From Bradyrhizobium nanningense (GTDB lineage Bacteria; Pseudomonadota; Alphaproteobacteria; Rhizobiales; Xanthobacteraceae): 64,000 nt of DNA. Shown one piece after another: positions 44,160-53,280 of the stretch. The stretch is taken from the NCBI RefSeq assembly GCF_004114535.1, contig NZ_LBJC01000033.1, forward strand, positions 310,001 through 374,000, written 5' to 3'. How positions within the stretch are numbered: the first letter of the stretch is position 1; the number at the start of each line of letters is the position of its first letter. Made by a program: the position numbers and the translations under genes. The notes under the pieces were generated by a model that was not told the DNA's origin, did not search any database, and saw nothing but the letters and a program-made list of their open reading frames with translations.

Positions 44160-44879
44160 ATGTCGGATCTCTCCGCCGTCAAAGCCCTCGTTTTCGACGT
44201 GTTCGGCACGGTCGTGGACTGGCGCACCAGCCTCATCACCGACTTCATGTGGTGGAGCAAGCAGCGCGGCATCAGCGCCGACTGGACCGCCTTGGTCGAC
44301 GGCTGGCGCGGCATGTACATGGCCTCGATGGACGACGTGCGCCAACATCCCGAGCGCGGCTACGTCATGCTCGATGATCTGCACCGCCGCTCGCTGGAGA
44401 AGCTGGTCGAGAAATTCGACATCAAAGGGCTGACCGAAGCCGATCTCGATTATCTCACCAAGGGCTGGCACCGCCTCAATCCCTGGCCGGACAGCGTCTC
44501 CGGCCTGACGCGGCTCAAGTCGAAATTCGTGATCTCGCCACTCTCCAACGGCAACGTCGCGCTACTCACCAACATGGCGAAGTTCGCCGGCCTGCCGTGG
44601 GATCTCATCATGTCGGCCGAGCTGTTCGAGCACTACAAGCCCGATCCCGAAACCTATCTCGGCGCCGCACGCCTGCTCTGTCTCAAGCCGGAAGAGGTGA
44701 TGATGGTCGCCGCCCACAACGGCGATCTGGCGGCCGCGCAGAAGAACGGACTGAAGACCGCGTTCGTTGCCCGGCCGACGGAGTACGGTCCGCTGCAGAA
44801 GGTCGACTTCGAGGCCACCGGCCATTGGGACATCGTCGCCAAGGATTTTGGCGGGATTGCCGACAAGCTCTGGTGCTAG
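44160..44879 (+). CDS. Haloacid dehalogenase, type II-like (HAD superfamily)
   Basis: A 239-residue HAD hydrolase. The nucleophile motif is LVFDVFGTVVDW, with VDWRTSLI typical of L-2-haloacid dehalogenase. Motif II is SPLSNGNV, motif III is HYKPDPETYLGAARLL, and the acidic motif IV region is MVAAHNGDLAAAQ. The haloacid-type cap is LEKLVEKFDIKGL. Note that motif IV reads HNGD where many haloacid dehalogenases have HPWD. Activity on chlorinated acids is plausible; other phosphatase roles are possible. Confidence 0.9.
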   Translation: MSDLSAVKALVFDVFGTVVDWRTSLITDFMWWSKQRGISADWTALVDGWRGMYMASMDDVRQHPERGYVMLDDLHRRSLEKLVEKFDIKGLTEADLDYLTKGWHRLNPWPDSVSGLTRLKSKFVISPLSNGNVALLTNMAKFAGLPWDLIMSAELFEHYKPDPETYLGAARLLCLKPEEVMMVAAHNGDLAAAQKNGLKTAFVARPTEYGPLQKVDFEATGHWDIVAKDFGGIADKLWC

Positions 44880-44889
44880 CGGTGTCCTT

Positions 44890-44919
44890 GGTCCGGGCAG
44901 CCCATGCGTCGCCCGGACC
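44890..44919. terminator. Hairpin between convergent HAD and MBL genes
   Basis: Stem GGTCCGGGC (44890-44898) with GCCCGGACC (44911-44919), loop of 12 bases. There is no T run. It probably ends both convergent transcripts. Confidence 0.6.
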
Positions 44920-44931
44920 TGGTGTGACGAG

Positions 44932-45903
44932 CTACAGCGTCATCTTCATCGGTTCCGCATAATAGTGGAATCCCTCACCGACCTTGGCGACATGGCCGTA
45001 GCCCGGCCAGGCGAAGTGATACGACATCACGGGGGTCTTGTTCGCCGCAAGCATCGTCAGCAGTTTCACCCGCGACTCCGCCGCCTGCTTCGGATCGGTG
45101 TCGTAGGAGAACTCCATCCGCGGCCGCTCCAGCAGCAGCACCGAATGGTGCGAGAGATCGCCGAGGAAGGCGAAGGATTTCCCCGCCGACGACACCATGA
45201 AGATGGTGTGGCCGACAGTGTGGCCGGGCGCCGAGATCGCCTGCACGCCGGGCAGGAATTCCTCACCGTCCTTGAAGAACTTGATCCGCTCGCGAACCGG
45301 CAGCAGGTTCTTGCGGGCGTGAATGACGAAGTCCTTGGCCGGGCTACCGAGCTTGCCCTCGTCGGTCCAGAAGTCGAAATCGGTCTGGGAGATGTAGATC
45401 TGGGCGTTCGGGAACAGCGGCTTGTCGTTGGCATCCACTATGCCGCCGATGTGGTCGATATGGGCATGCGAGCAGACCACGGCATCGATGTCCTCAGGCT
45501 TGATGCCGGCCTCCATCATGCTCCTCTGCTGCCGGCCGGTGCTGGCGCCGAACATCTTCGACGAGCCCATGCCGGTATCGAACAGGATCAGCTTGTCGCC
45601 GGTGTTCACGATCGGCGAGTTCTGTTCGAGCACGACGTTGTCCGGCGACAGGAAATTGTCGGCCAGCATCTTCTTGACCTCTTCCTTGGGAACGCCGGTG
45701 AAGGTCCCGGAGGGATCGCCGAGCGGCAGCGGTCCATCGGACACGACGGTCACCTCGGCATCGCCGAGAACAAAGCGGTGCCAGTATGGCGTCTGGGTGC
45801 CAAGCTTGGGCGCCCGCGCCAACGCGCTGCTGCCGAGCATCGCGCTGGCACCAAGGCCTGCTCCGAGTGCAAGTAAGGATCGACGTGAGACATCGATTGT
45901 CAT
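44932..45903 (-). CDS. Exported metallo-beta-lactamase-fold hydrolase
   Basis: A 323-residue protein with a Tat-type signal (SRRSLLALGAGLGASAML) ending ALARAP. The MBL metal motif HAHIDH is in VCSHAHIDHIGG, followed by SAPGHTVGHTIF and a late histidine in YHFAWPGYGHV. This suggests a binuclear-zinc hydrolase in the periplasm, as in lactonase or quorum-quenching relatives. The substrate is unknown. It is convergent with the HAD gene and upstream of the GntR gene on the same strand. Confidence 0.9.
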   Translation of the reverse strand: MTIDVSRRSLLALGAGLGASAMLGSSALARAPKLGTQTPYWHRFVLGDAEVTVVSDGPLPLGDPSGTFTGVPKEEVKKMLADNFLSPDNVVLEQNSPIVNTGDKLILFDTGMGSSKMFGASTGRQQRSMMEAGIKPEDIDAVVCSHAHIDHIGGIVDANDKPLFPNAQIYISQTDFDFWTDEGKLGSPAKDFVIHARKNLLPVRERIKFFKDGEEFLPGVQAISAPGHTVGHTIFMVSSAGKSFAFLGDLSHHSVLLLERPRMEFSYDTDPKQAAESRVKLLTMLAANKTPVMSYHFAWPGYGHVAKVGEGFHYYAEPMKMTL

Positions 45904-46128
45904 GCATTTCCTCCGCTTTTGTCTTCTATTTGCGCGATTGTTCGCGCGTTAGGGCCGGCCTGATCGGCTTCGCGGGCCGCAAGTCGGCAGACAAGTATGC
46001 TGCGCCCGCCGCGACAAGCTAGCAAGTAGAATTAGTGCGCGGATTCACGCGGAGCTAGAACGAGCTGCCGAGCGGGAAGGCCACGTGTGGACACGCTGTC
46101 CGCTGTCCAGGACAACATGAATTGCGCC

Positions 46129-46794
46129 TTACGCAATTCTCAGCGTGAGATCGTTCCCTTCCGTCTCGGCAAAGCCTGCCTGCAACACCTCCTCGCGCTT
46201 GTGGCGAAGATGCGCGCGCAGGATGTGGGAGAGGCCGGTGCCGTCGCGCCTCTGCAGCGCGTTCAGAATCGCCTCATGCTCCTTCACGGCGAGCGCCCAG
46301 CGCTGCGGCGTCATGGGTGTGACGTAGCGCGCCCGCCGGATGCGTGCTGTCACCGACGTGTAAAGCCCCGCGAGCACAGGGTTTCCGGCAGCGTTCACGA
46401 TGGCTTCGTGAATGGCGCGATTGCCGCGGTAGTACTGGATCAGATCGCCGTCACGATAATGCTGCACCATGGCTGCATGCGCGGCGGCGATCTCGTCGAT
46501 CTCGGCGTCCGTGATGCGCTCGCAGGCGAGTTCGCCGGCGAGGGCCTCCAGGCCCTGGCAGACTTCGAACAGGTCGCGCATGTCCTTGTCGGTCAGTTTT
46601 GCTGCGCGCGAGCCGCGATGCGGCAAGAGCTGCACGAGGCCTTCGGCGGCGAGCACCTTGAGCGCCTCACGCAGCGGCGTGCGCGAGATCCCGAGCCGCT
46701 CACACAGCTCGCGCTCGGGAATCCGGGCGCCCGGCGGGATCTCGCCGTCGAGCAGGATCGTACGGATGCGGCCGACGACATCCTCGTGAAGCAT
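46129..46794 (-). CDS. GntR-family regulator (FCD subfamily)
   Basis: A 221-residue regulator from the ATG 46792-46794. The in-frame extension to 46821 begins with TTG and is less likely. The N-terminal winged helix has IPPGARIPERELCERLGISR and TPLREALKVLAAEGLV, a standard GntR DNA-binding pattern. The C-terminal FCD domain binds small organic acids (YYRGNRAIHEAIVNAAGNPV). It is divergent from the enoyl-CoA hydratase gene, with three TTTTTGAATGCAA-like elements around the two starts. It is therefore the likely repressor of the catabolic unit. Confidence 0.93.
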   Translation of the reverse strand: MLHEDVVGRIRTILLDGEIPPGARIPERELCERLGISRTPLREALKVLAAEGLVQLLPHRGSRAAKLTDKDMRDLFEVCQGLEALAGELACERITDAEIDEIAAAHAAMVQHYRDGDLIQYYRGNRAIHEAIVNAAGNPVLAGLYTSVTARIRRARYVTPMTPQRWALAVKEHEAILNALQRRDGTGLSHILRAHLRHKREEVLQAGFAETEGNDLTLRIA

Positions 46795-46807
46795 GGGACC
46801 AGCGCTC

Positions 46808-46956
46808 CAATTTGAATGCAAAATTGTAGGAATTTCCCGAAACCTCGAAGTTCCTGCTTGCTAATCGCAATTTTTGCATTCAAAAATGTAAAAAACAAGA
46901 GGAACTGAGGAAATGGACCTGGCTGCGGAGGCGGACGACCTCGTTTTTGAATGCAA
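46808..46956. promoter_or_regulatory. Three related operator sites around the GntR / enoyl-CoA hydratase starts
   Basis: Copies: CAATTTGAATGCAAAATTG at 46808-46826, CAATTTTTGCATTCAAAAATG at 46868-46888 (inverted), and TTTTTGAATGCAA at 46944-46956. The third lies inside the hydratase coding region, about 30 bases after its ATG. All share TTTGAATGCAA. The strong AT content and symmetry suggest binding of the GntR regulator encoded next to them. Confidence 0.7.
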
Positions 46957-47707
46957 CGACGGCATCGGGCGGATCACCTTCAACCGCCCGCAGGCCCGCA
47001 ACGCCTTCACCTTCGCCATGTATGAGCGGCTCGCCGCGATCTGCGAGGCGGCCAATAGCGACCGGTCGATCAAGGTGCTGGTGCTGCGCGGGGCCGGCGA
47101 CAAGGCGTTCGCCTCGGGCACCGACATCAACCAGTTCCGCGAGTTCAGGACACCGCAGGACGCGATCGACTACGAGAACCGCATCGATCGGGTTCTGACC
47201 ACGCTGGAGCAGTGCCGCGTGCCGACCATCGCGGCGATCAACGGATTCTGCACGGGCGGCGGGGCGGGGATTGCCGCGGCTTGCGACCTGCGCATCGGCA
47301 CTGCAAGCGCGAAGATCGGCTTCCCGATCGCGCGGACGCTCGGCAATTGCTTGTCGATGTCCAATGTCAGTCGTCTGACCGCCCTCATTGGCGCCGCGCG
47401 CGTCAAGGACCTGATCTTCACCGCGCGTCTGGTCGATGCCGCGGAGGCCGCGAGCGTCGGGCTGCTCGGCGAGGTGGTCGAGGATCTTGCCGCGCTGGAC
47501 AAGCGGGCCGACGAGGTCGCCCGGCTCGTCGCCAGCCACGCGCCGCTGACGCTGAACGCGACCAAGCAGGCGGTGGCGCGTCTGCAAATGCGGCTGACGC
47601 GGGACGAGGGCGAGGACCTCATCCTGATGTGCTACACGAGCCAGGATTTTCGCGAAGGGCTCGATGCTTTCCTCAACAAGCGCGCGCCGCAATGGCGCGG
47701 CCAATAG
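46913..47707 (+). CDS. Enoyl-CoA hydratase/isomerase family protein
   Basis: A 264-residue crotonase-fold protein. The CoA-binding and oxyanion segments are NRPQARNAFTFAMYE, GAGDKAFASGTDI and AAINGFCTGGGAGIAAACDLR. The second catalytic glutamate position of true hydratases, in the ISFPIARTLGN-type region, is not obvious (GFPIARTLGNCLSM). It could thus be an isomerase or lyase. It begins the operon under the GntR gene. The CoA transferase follows 9 bases later, suggesting that the pair activates and modifies one acid as its CoA ester. Confidence 0.92.
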   Translation: MDLAAEADDLVFECNDGIGRITFNRPQARNAFTFAMYERLAAICEAANSDRSIKVLVLRGAGDKAFASGTDINQFREFRTPQDAIDYENRIDRVLTTLEQCRVPTIAAINGFCTGGGAGIAAACDLRIGTASAKIGFPIARTLGNCLSMSNVSRLTALIGAARVKDLIFTARLVDAAEAASVGLLGEVVEDLAALDKRADEVARLVASHAPLTLNATKQAVARLQMRLTRDEGEDLILMCYTSQDFREGLDAFLNKRAPQWRGQ

Positions 47708-47716
47708 GACGCCCTG

Positions 47717-48970
47717 ATGCAAAGCTCGCAATCCACCTCTCCCCGTTCGGGCCCGCTCGCCGGCCTCAAGGTCGTCGATCTCACCCATGTCATGGCTGGG
47801 CCGACCTGCACCCTGATGCTCGCCGACATGGGCGCCGACGTCATCAAGATCGAGAAATCGCCGAACGGCGACGACACCCGCCATTCGGTGCCGCCAAAGA
47901 TCGGCGATGAGGCGGCCTCCTTCCTGATGATGAACCGCAACAAGCGCGGCATCGTGCTGGACCTCAAGACCGAGGGTGGCAAAGAGGTGCTGCGGCGCCT
48001 GATCGCGGACGCCGACGTGCTGGTCGAGAATTTTGCGCCGGGCGCGATGGAGCGTCTCGGCTTCGGTTACGAAGAGCTGCACAAGCACTATCCCTCGCTG
48101 ATCTACTGCTCGCTGTCGGGCTTTGGCCGCACCGGTCCCTACAAGCACCGTCGTGGTTTCGATCTCGTCGCGCAGGCCATGAGCGGCATCATGAGCTTTA
48201 CCGGTGAACGTCCCGACGGGCCGCCCGTCAAATGCGGCCCACCACTGTCGGACATCACCGCCGGCCTGCTCGCGAGCATGGGCATCCTCGCGGCCTACAC
48301 GCACCGTCTCAAGACCGGCGAGGGGCAGTGGGTCGAGACCTCGCTCTACGAGGCCGCGCTGGTGCAGACCTATTGGCAGTCCACCATCGCACTCGCCGCG
48401 GGCACCGCGCCGCGCGCGATGGGCTCGGCCCATCCGCTCAACGCGCCGTATCAGGCCTTCGAAGCCTCGGACGGCTGGCTCGTGGTCGGCGGCGCCAACA
48501 AGAAGCACTGGCTGTTGATGCTGGAAGCGCTCGGCGCGAGTGAGCTCGCCGCCGATCCGCGCTTCGTTAGCGGGGCCGACCGCATGGCGAATCTTAGGGA
48601 GCTCGAAGCGGTCTTGAGCGAGCGCTTCCGCACCAAATCGCGGGCGCATTGGCTCGCGGCGCTGGACGAGAAGGGCGTGCCGTGCGGCCCCGTGCACGAC
48701 ATGCTGGAAGCCCTCAGTGACCCGCAGACGTTGGCCCGCGAGATGGTCGTCGAGGTCGAGCATTCCACGCTCGGTCCGGTGAAGACGATCGGCCTTCCGG
48801 TCAAGTTCTCGGAGACCCCGGGCAAGGTGCGATCAGGCGCTCCCGTCTATGGCGAGCACACGCGCGAGGTGCTGGCCGAGCACGGGTTCGACCAGAAGCA
48901 GATCGAAGCGCTCGCAAAAGAAGGCGCAATCGTCCTGGGCTCGGCAAGACGCGAGGAACGCGTCGCCTGA
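47717..48970 (+). CDS. CaiB/BaiF-family CoA transferase
   Basis: A class III CoA transferase of 417 residues. The characteristic start GLKVVDLTHVMAGPTCTLML and DMGADVIKIEKSPNGDDTR with the conserved Asp and Lys are present. YCSLSGFGRTGPY and the catalytic region MSGIMSFTGERPDGPP also match. It moves CoA from a donor such as succinyl-CoA to a carboxylic acid. It lies between the enoyl-CoA hydratase gene and tctC. Together with the uptake genes it suggests import and CoA activation of a di- or tricarboxylate or a related acid. Confidence 0.94.
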   Translation: MQSSQSTSPRSGPLAGLKVVDLTHVMAGPTCTLMLADMGADVIKIEKSPNGDDTRHSVPPKIGDEAASFLMMNRNKRGIVLDLKTEGGKEVLRRLIADADVLVENFAPGAMERLGFGYEELHKHYPSLIYCSLSGFGRTGPYKHRRGFDLVAQAMSGIMSFTGERPDGPPVKCGPPLSDITAGLLASMGILAAYTHRLKTGEGQWVETSLYEAALVQTYWQSTIALAAGTAPRAMGSAHPLNAPYQAFEASDGWLVVGGANKKHWLLMLEALGASELAADPRFVSGADRMANLRELEAVLSERFRTKSRAHWLAALDEKGVPCGPVHDMLEALSDPQTLAREMVVEVEHSTLGPVKTIGLPVKFSETPGKVRSGAPVYGEHTREVLAEHGFDQKQIEALAKEGAIVLGSARREERVA

Positions 48971-49029
48971 CCGGACGTCGATACGACAAGACCAAAATAC
49001 AAAAGACAAAAAATCAGCTGGAGGAAATC

Positions 49030-50022
49030 ATGGGTCGGACGTCAACATCTCTGCTCTCCGCAGCCGCGATCGTGCTCGCCGGCACGGTGCCGGCGCTCAG
49101 TGCCTGGCAACCGCAAAAGCCGATCGAGTTCGTGGCGACCGCCGGGCCGGGCGGTGGGACCGACAATCTCGCTCGCGCGGTGCAGAACATCATCACCAAG
49201 CACAAACTGACGGACCAGCCGATCGTCGTCGTCAACAAGGGCGGCGGCAGCGGCGCCGAAGGCTACGTCTACGGCAAGGCGTCGGCCGGCGATCCCTACA
49301 AGGTGATCTTCGGCACCTCGAACGCCTGGCAGCAGCCGCTCGTCTCCAAAGTCGCCTTCAACTACACCGATCTCACCCCGATCGCGGCGATGGCGCAAGA
49401 CGAGTTCCTGCTCTGGGTCAAGCAGGACGCGCCCTACAAGAATGCGGGGGATTATCTGAAGGCGGCCGCATCGGGCGAATTCAAGATGGGCGGCGCGCAG
49501 TCAAAGGACACCGACGAGGTCTTGACGCGCATGATCGAGAAGGCCGGCAAGGTCAAGCTGACCTACATCCCCTTCAAGAGCGGCGCCGAGACCGCCGTGC
49601 AGCTTGCCGGCGGACATCTCGACTCCCACGTCAACAATCCCAGCGAAAGCCTCGGGCAATGGCGCGGCGGCACGCAGCGTCCGCTCTGCGTGTTCAGCCC
49701 GAAGCGGTTGCCGCAGGGGCCGAAGGTCACCGCGGCCGAAGGCTGGGGCGACGTTCCGACCTGTGTCGAGCAAGGCCTCGATATCAAGCAATATGAGCAG
49801 CCGCGCACCGTCTGGCTGCCCGGAAAGGTGACGCCGGACCAGGCCGCGTTCTACGTCGACCTGATGAAGAAGGTGCAGGCGACGCCCGAGTGGAAGGATT
49901 ACATCGAGAAGACCTCCCAGGTCGACACGTTCCTGACCGGCGCCGAGTTCGACAAGTTCATCAAGGAGGACCTCGAACACGTCAAGCAGGTCGCGGGCGA
50001 GCAGGGCTGGCTGGTCAAGTGA
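49030..50022 (+). CDS. tctC: Tripartite tricarboxylate transporter substrate-binding protein (TctC/Bug)
   Basis: A 330-residue periplasmic binding protein with a signal peptide (AAAIVLAGTVPALSA). The Bug-family fold is recognised by KPIEFVATAGPGGGTDNLAR, VVVNKGGGSGAEGYVY and TYIPFKSGAETAVQLAGGHLD. It captures a carboxylate and delivers it to the TctB/TctA membrane pair encoded after it. GGAGG lies just upstream of the start. A 225-base gap with a palindromic repeat separates it from tctB. Confidence 0.93.
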   Translation: MGRTSTSLLSAAAIVLAGTVPALSAWQPQKPIEFVATAGPGGGTDNLARAVQNIITKHKLTDQPIVVVNKGGGSGAEGYVYGKASAGDPYKVIFGTSNAWQQPLVSKVAFNYTDLTPIAAMAQDEFLLWVKQDAPYKNAGDYLKAAASGEFKMGGAQSKDTDEVLTRMIEKAGKVKLTYIPFKSGAETAVQLAGGHLDSHVNNPSESLGQWRGGTQRPLCVFSPKRLPQGPKVTAAEGWGDVPTCVEQGLDIKQYEQPRTVWLPGKVTPDQAAFYVDLMKKVQATPEWKDYIEKTSQVDTFLTGAEFDKFIKEDLEHVKQVAGEQGWLVK

Positions 50023-50049
50023 GGCGACTATCGTGCCACAATCTCCACT

Positions 50050-50181
50050 GTCGCCCCTGCGAACGCAGGGACCCATACCGCGTGATCTAACGAGGAGCGT
50101 TGGGTGGTGATACAGACTTGGCTACCAGTCCTCATCAAACTCCACCCTGGGGTTATGGGTCCCTGCGTTAGCAGGGACGAC
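50050..50181. repeat. Palindromic repeat (GTCCCTGCG-NNCGCAGGGAC type) between tctC and tctB
   Basis: The left end, GTCGCCCCTGCGAACGCAGG then GACCCATA, is matched by the inverted right end TATGGGTCCCTGCGTTAGCA then GGGACGAC. The inner part is unique. Such elements recur in Bradyrhizobium. Its position inside a transport operon could reduce tctBA expression relative to tctC. Confidence 0.75.
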
Positions 50182-50246
50182 CCCGAGCGCTGGGAAAGTG
50201 CTTGCGTCATAACTGGTCACGGTCCGTAGCCTGAGCGGAGCCTCCC

Positions 50247-50729
50247 ATGATCTCACGCCGCGCCCTCGAACTCGCCACCGCCGTTCTCACCGGCGGCTTC
50301 GGTGTGGCCGTCGTCGTCTCCAGCCTCGACAACGGCATCGGCTGGTCGAGCGCGGGCGTCGACGCCGGGACGTTTCCGTTCCTGACCGGCATCATCATCG
50401 TGCTCGGAAGCCTCTACAATCTGGTGCGGGGCGTGCTGCCGGTGGCGTCCCTGGCCAATGTTCCGATCGCGATCACACAGGTCGAACTGCGCCGTCTTGC
50501 CGGCCTGTTCGTGCCGGCCGCGATCTTCGTTGCTGCGATTCCGCTGGTCGGGATGTACGTCGCCTCCGCATTCTATGTCTTCGCCGTGCTGGCGATCCCC
50601 CGGCACCAATCCGTGCCCCATGCGCTGGCCATGGCGGGGGCAACGGCGCTCGCGCTCTATGTCGTGTTTGAGCGCATGTTCCAGGTCAGCCTGCCGCACG
50701 GCGCGCTCGCCGCCGCGTTCGGGCTCTGA
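50247..50729 (+). CDS. tctB: Tripartite tricarboxylate transporter small subunit TctB
   Basis: A 160-residue membrane protein with four helices. The first (ALELATAVLTGGFGVAVVV) is followed by DAGTFPFLTGIIIVLGSLYNL and two C-terminal helices. The size and layout are typical of the small TctB subunit. It is 11 bases before tctA and surely co-translated with it. Confidence 0.92.
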   Translation: MISRRALELATAVLTGGFGVAVVVSSLDNGIGWSSAGVDAGTFPFLTGIIIVLGSLYNLVRGVLPVASLANVPIAITQVELRRLAGLFVPAAIFVAAIPLVGMYVASAFYVFAVLAIPRHQSVPHALAMAGATALALYVVFERMFQVSLPHGALAAAFGL

Positions 50730-50740
50730 CGGAGAATCCG

Positions 50741-52279
50741 ATGGATAATCTCGCAGAGCTCCTGCACGGCTTCACCATCGCGGTCACCGCGCCGCATCTG
50801 GCCCTGATGGCCGTCGGCGTGCTGCTCGGCATTCTCGTTGGCGTGTTGCCGGGGCTGGGCGCGCCGAACGGCGTGTCGCTGCTGTTGCCGCTGACCTTCG
50901 GCATGCAGCCGGTGTCGGCGATCATCCTGCTCTCCAGCATGTATTGGGGCGCGCTGTTCGGCGGCTCCGTGACCTCGATCCTGTTCAATATTCCGGGAGA
51001 GCCCTCGTCGGTCGCGACCACCTTCGACGGCTATCCGATGGCGCGCGACGGCCGGCCGACCACGGCGCTCGCGACGGCCTTCGGTTCGGCGGCGTTCGGC
51101 GCCCTGGTTGGTGTCATCCTGATCACGTTCCTCGCGTCCTGGGTGGCGCAGGTCGCGCTCGCTTTCGGCCCGGCGGAATATTTTGCGGTCTATTTCCTGG
51201 CCTTTGCGAGCTTTGTCGGCATGGGCGGTGCAGCGCCGATCAAGACGGTCGTGGCGCTCGCGATCGGCTTTGCCATCGCCGCGATCGGCATCGACACCGT
51301 CTCCGGCAGCGTCCGGCTCACCATGGGCATCGATGAGCTCGTCAAGGGCGTCAGCTTCGTCGTCGCGGTGATGGGCCTGTTCGGCATCGGCGAGCTCCTG
51401 GTCGCGGTCGAGGAGGAGTTTCACGCCCGCGCCGTGTCCTCCAAGATCGATTGGCGCGAGGTGTTCCGCGCGGTCGGCCGCCTGCCGCGGCATGGTGTGG
51501 CACTGCTGCGCAGTGCCGCGATCGGCTGTTGGATGGGGATCACGCCGGGCGGCCCGACCGCGGCGTCGTTCATGAGCTACGGCATCGCCCGCCGCTTCTC
51601 GCGCCGCGGCCGATATTTTGGCACAGGAGAGGTCGAAGGCATCATCTCGCCGGAGACCGCCGATCATGCCGCCGGCACCAGCGCGCTCTTGCCGATGCTC
51701 TCGCTCGGCATTCCCGGCTCGGCGACGGCGGCGGTGATGATGGGCGGGCTGATGATCTGGGGCCTCAATCCCGGACCGATGCTGTTCGTCGATAGCAAGG
51801 ATTTCGTCTGGGGCCTGATCGCCTCGATGTATGTCGGCAACATCGTCGCCGTCGCGCTGGTGCTGCTCACCGTTCCGGTGTTCGCCGCCTTGATGCGGAT
51901 TCCCTTCGTGGTGATCGCGCCGCTGATCGTGATCATCTGCGTCGTCGGCGCCTATTCCGTCTCGAACTCCTATCTCGACGTGGTCATGATGCTCGGCTTC
52001 GGCGTCATCGGCTATCTCTTCAAGAAGCTGTTCTATCCGCTGGCGCCGCTCGTGCTCGCCATCGTCATCGGCGACAAGGCCGAGGACGCGTTCCGGCAGT
52101 CGATGCTGATGTCCAAGGGATCCCTCGGCATCTTCTTCGCCAACAAGCTGGTGACATGCCTGATCGTGGCCGGCATCGCGCTTCTGCTGCTACCGCTTGT
52201 GCTGCAGCTCGCGCGCTTCTGGCGCAAACCCGCATCCCCCGCCGCCGGCGCGACAAGCCAGGAGAAAGTGATCATATGA
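50741..52279 (+). CDS. tctA: Tripartite tricarboxylate transporter large subunit TctA
   Basis: A 512-residue permease with about 12 helices. The family motifs GVLPGLGAPNGVSLLLPLTFG, FGGSVTSILFNIPGEPSSV, GITPGGPTAASFMSYG and SLGIPGSATAAVMMGGLMI are all present. It is the channel-forming subunit of the TctABC importer. The last four bases overlap the start of the PdxA-like gene (ATGA), coupling transport to catabolism. Confidence 0.95.
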   Translation: MDNLAELLHGFTIAVTAPHLALMAVGVLLGILVGVLPGLGAPNGVSLLLPLTFGMQPVSAIILLSSMYWGALFGGSVTSILFNIPGEPSSVATTFDGYPMARDGRPTTALATAFGSAAFGALVGVILITFLASWVAQVALAFGPAEYFAVYFLAFASFVGMGGAAPIKTVVALAIGFAIAAIGIDTVSGSVRLTMGIDELVKGVSFVVAVMGLFGIGELLVAVEEEFHARAVSSKIDWREVFRAVGRLPRHGVALLRSAAIGCWMGITPGGPTAASFMSYGIARRFSRRGRYFGTGEVEGIISPETADHAAGTSALLPMLSLGIPGSATAAVMMGGLMIWGLNPGPMLFVDSKDFVWGLIASMYVGNIVAVALVLLTVPVFAALMRIPFVVIAPLIVIICVVGAYSVSNSYLDVVMMLGFGVIGYLFKKLFYPLAPLVLAIVIGDKAEDAFRQSMLMSKGSLGIFFANKLVTCLIVAGIALLLLPLVLQLARFWRKPASPAAGATSQEKVII

Positions 52280-53280
52280 CCGCAAAGCCGCTGATTGCGC
52301 TGGCCATGGGAGATCCCGCCGGCATCAGCCCCGAGCTGACGGCAAAGCTGGCAGCACAGGACGACATTCGCGCCCAAAGCCGGCTCGTCGTCATCGGTGA
52401 CCGCCGCATCTTCGACGAGGGTGCGCGCATTGCCGGCCTCAAGCCCGTGCTGACGACGGTGGAGCAGGGCGCCGACCTCCGCGCGGCAGAGGGCGAGGCG
52501 CTGTTTGTCGACCTCGGCCATCTCGATCCCCGGGAGGTCGAGCCGAGGACCGCGACTCTCGCCGGCGGAAAATTCGCGCTGACCAATTACAAGCACGCGC
52601 TCGAACTTGGTCGCGACGGCCGCGTCGACGCGGTCTGCTTCACCCCCTTCAACAAGCAGGCGATGCGGCTTGCGCGCGCCGAGTACGACGACGAGATCGC
52701 ATTCTCCGCGGAGGTGGTCGGCCTCACAACGCCTGCCAGCGAGTTCAACGTCCTGGACAGGCTCTGGAATGCACGCGTGACCTCCCATATCCCATTGAAG
52801 GACGTCGCTGCAAAGCTGTCCAGCGAGCGCATCCATCGTGCGCTCGAGCTGACCGATGCCTGCATGCGCAAGGCCGGCTTCGCGCGGCCGCGCATTGCGG
52901 TCGCCGGTCTCAATCCACATGCCGGCGACGGCGGCAATTTCGGCCGCGAGGAGATCGACGTTATCGCGCCCGTGGTCGGAGCCGGCCAGCGCGAGGGCAT
53001 TGCCGCCGAAGGGCCGTTTCCGGCCGACACGGTATTCCTGCGCGCCAAGGCCGGCGCCTTCGATGCGGTGCTGACGATGTATCACGACCAGGGCCAGATC
53101 GCGATGAAGCTGATGGGCTTCGATCGCGGAGTCACCTTGCTCGGCGGCTTTCCATTCCCGATCTGCACACCGGCGCACGGGACCGCCTACGACATCGCAG
53201 GGCAGGGCATCGCCTCGATCGGCGCCAGCCGCGCCGCGCTGCTGCTCGCCGCGGAGATGGCGGCGCGCCGCGCCGGTTGA
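52276..53280 (+). CDS. PdxA-like 4-hydroxythreonine-4-phosphate dehydrogenase family enzyme
   Basis: A 334-residue NAD-dependent oxidative decarboxylase of the PdxA family, starting at ATG 52276. The longer frame to 52156 overlaps tctA. The conserved ALAMGDPAGISPELTAK, the metal histidine regions THIPLKDVAAKL-type and GLNPHAGDGGNFG, MYHDQGQIAMKL and TPAHGTAYDIAGQG are present. Because it is translationally coupled to tctA and in a catabolic unit, a PdxA2-like role in degrading a hydroxy-acid is more likely than pyridoxal synthesis. No DUF1537-type kinase is adjacent. Confidence 0.9.
   Translation: MTAKPLIALAMGDPAGISPELTAKLAAQDDIRAQSRLVVIGDRRIFDEGARIAGLKPVLTTVEQGADLRAAEGEALFVDLGHLDPREVEPRTATLAGGKFALTNYKHALELGRDGRVDAVCFTPFNKQAMRLARAEYDDEIAFSAEVVGLTTPASEFNVLDRLWNARVTSHIPLKDVAAKLSSERIHRALELTDACMRKAGFARPRIAVAGLNPHAGDGGNFGREEIDVIAPVVGAGQREGIAAEGPFPADTVFLRAKAGAFDAVLTMYHDQGQIAMKLMGFDRGVTLLGGFPFPICTPAHGTAYDIAGQGIASIGASRAALLLAAEMAARRAG

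Noticed and set aside
44160..44879. Link between the HAD dehalogenase and the haloalkane dehalogenase-like gene as one halocarbon pathway
   Set aside because: They are 24 kb apart, differently regulated, and one is frameshifted. Nothing in the sequence ties them together.
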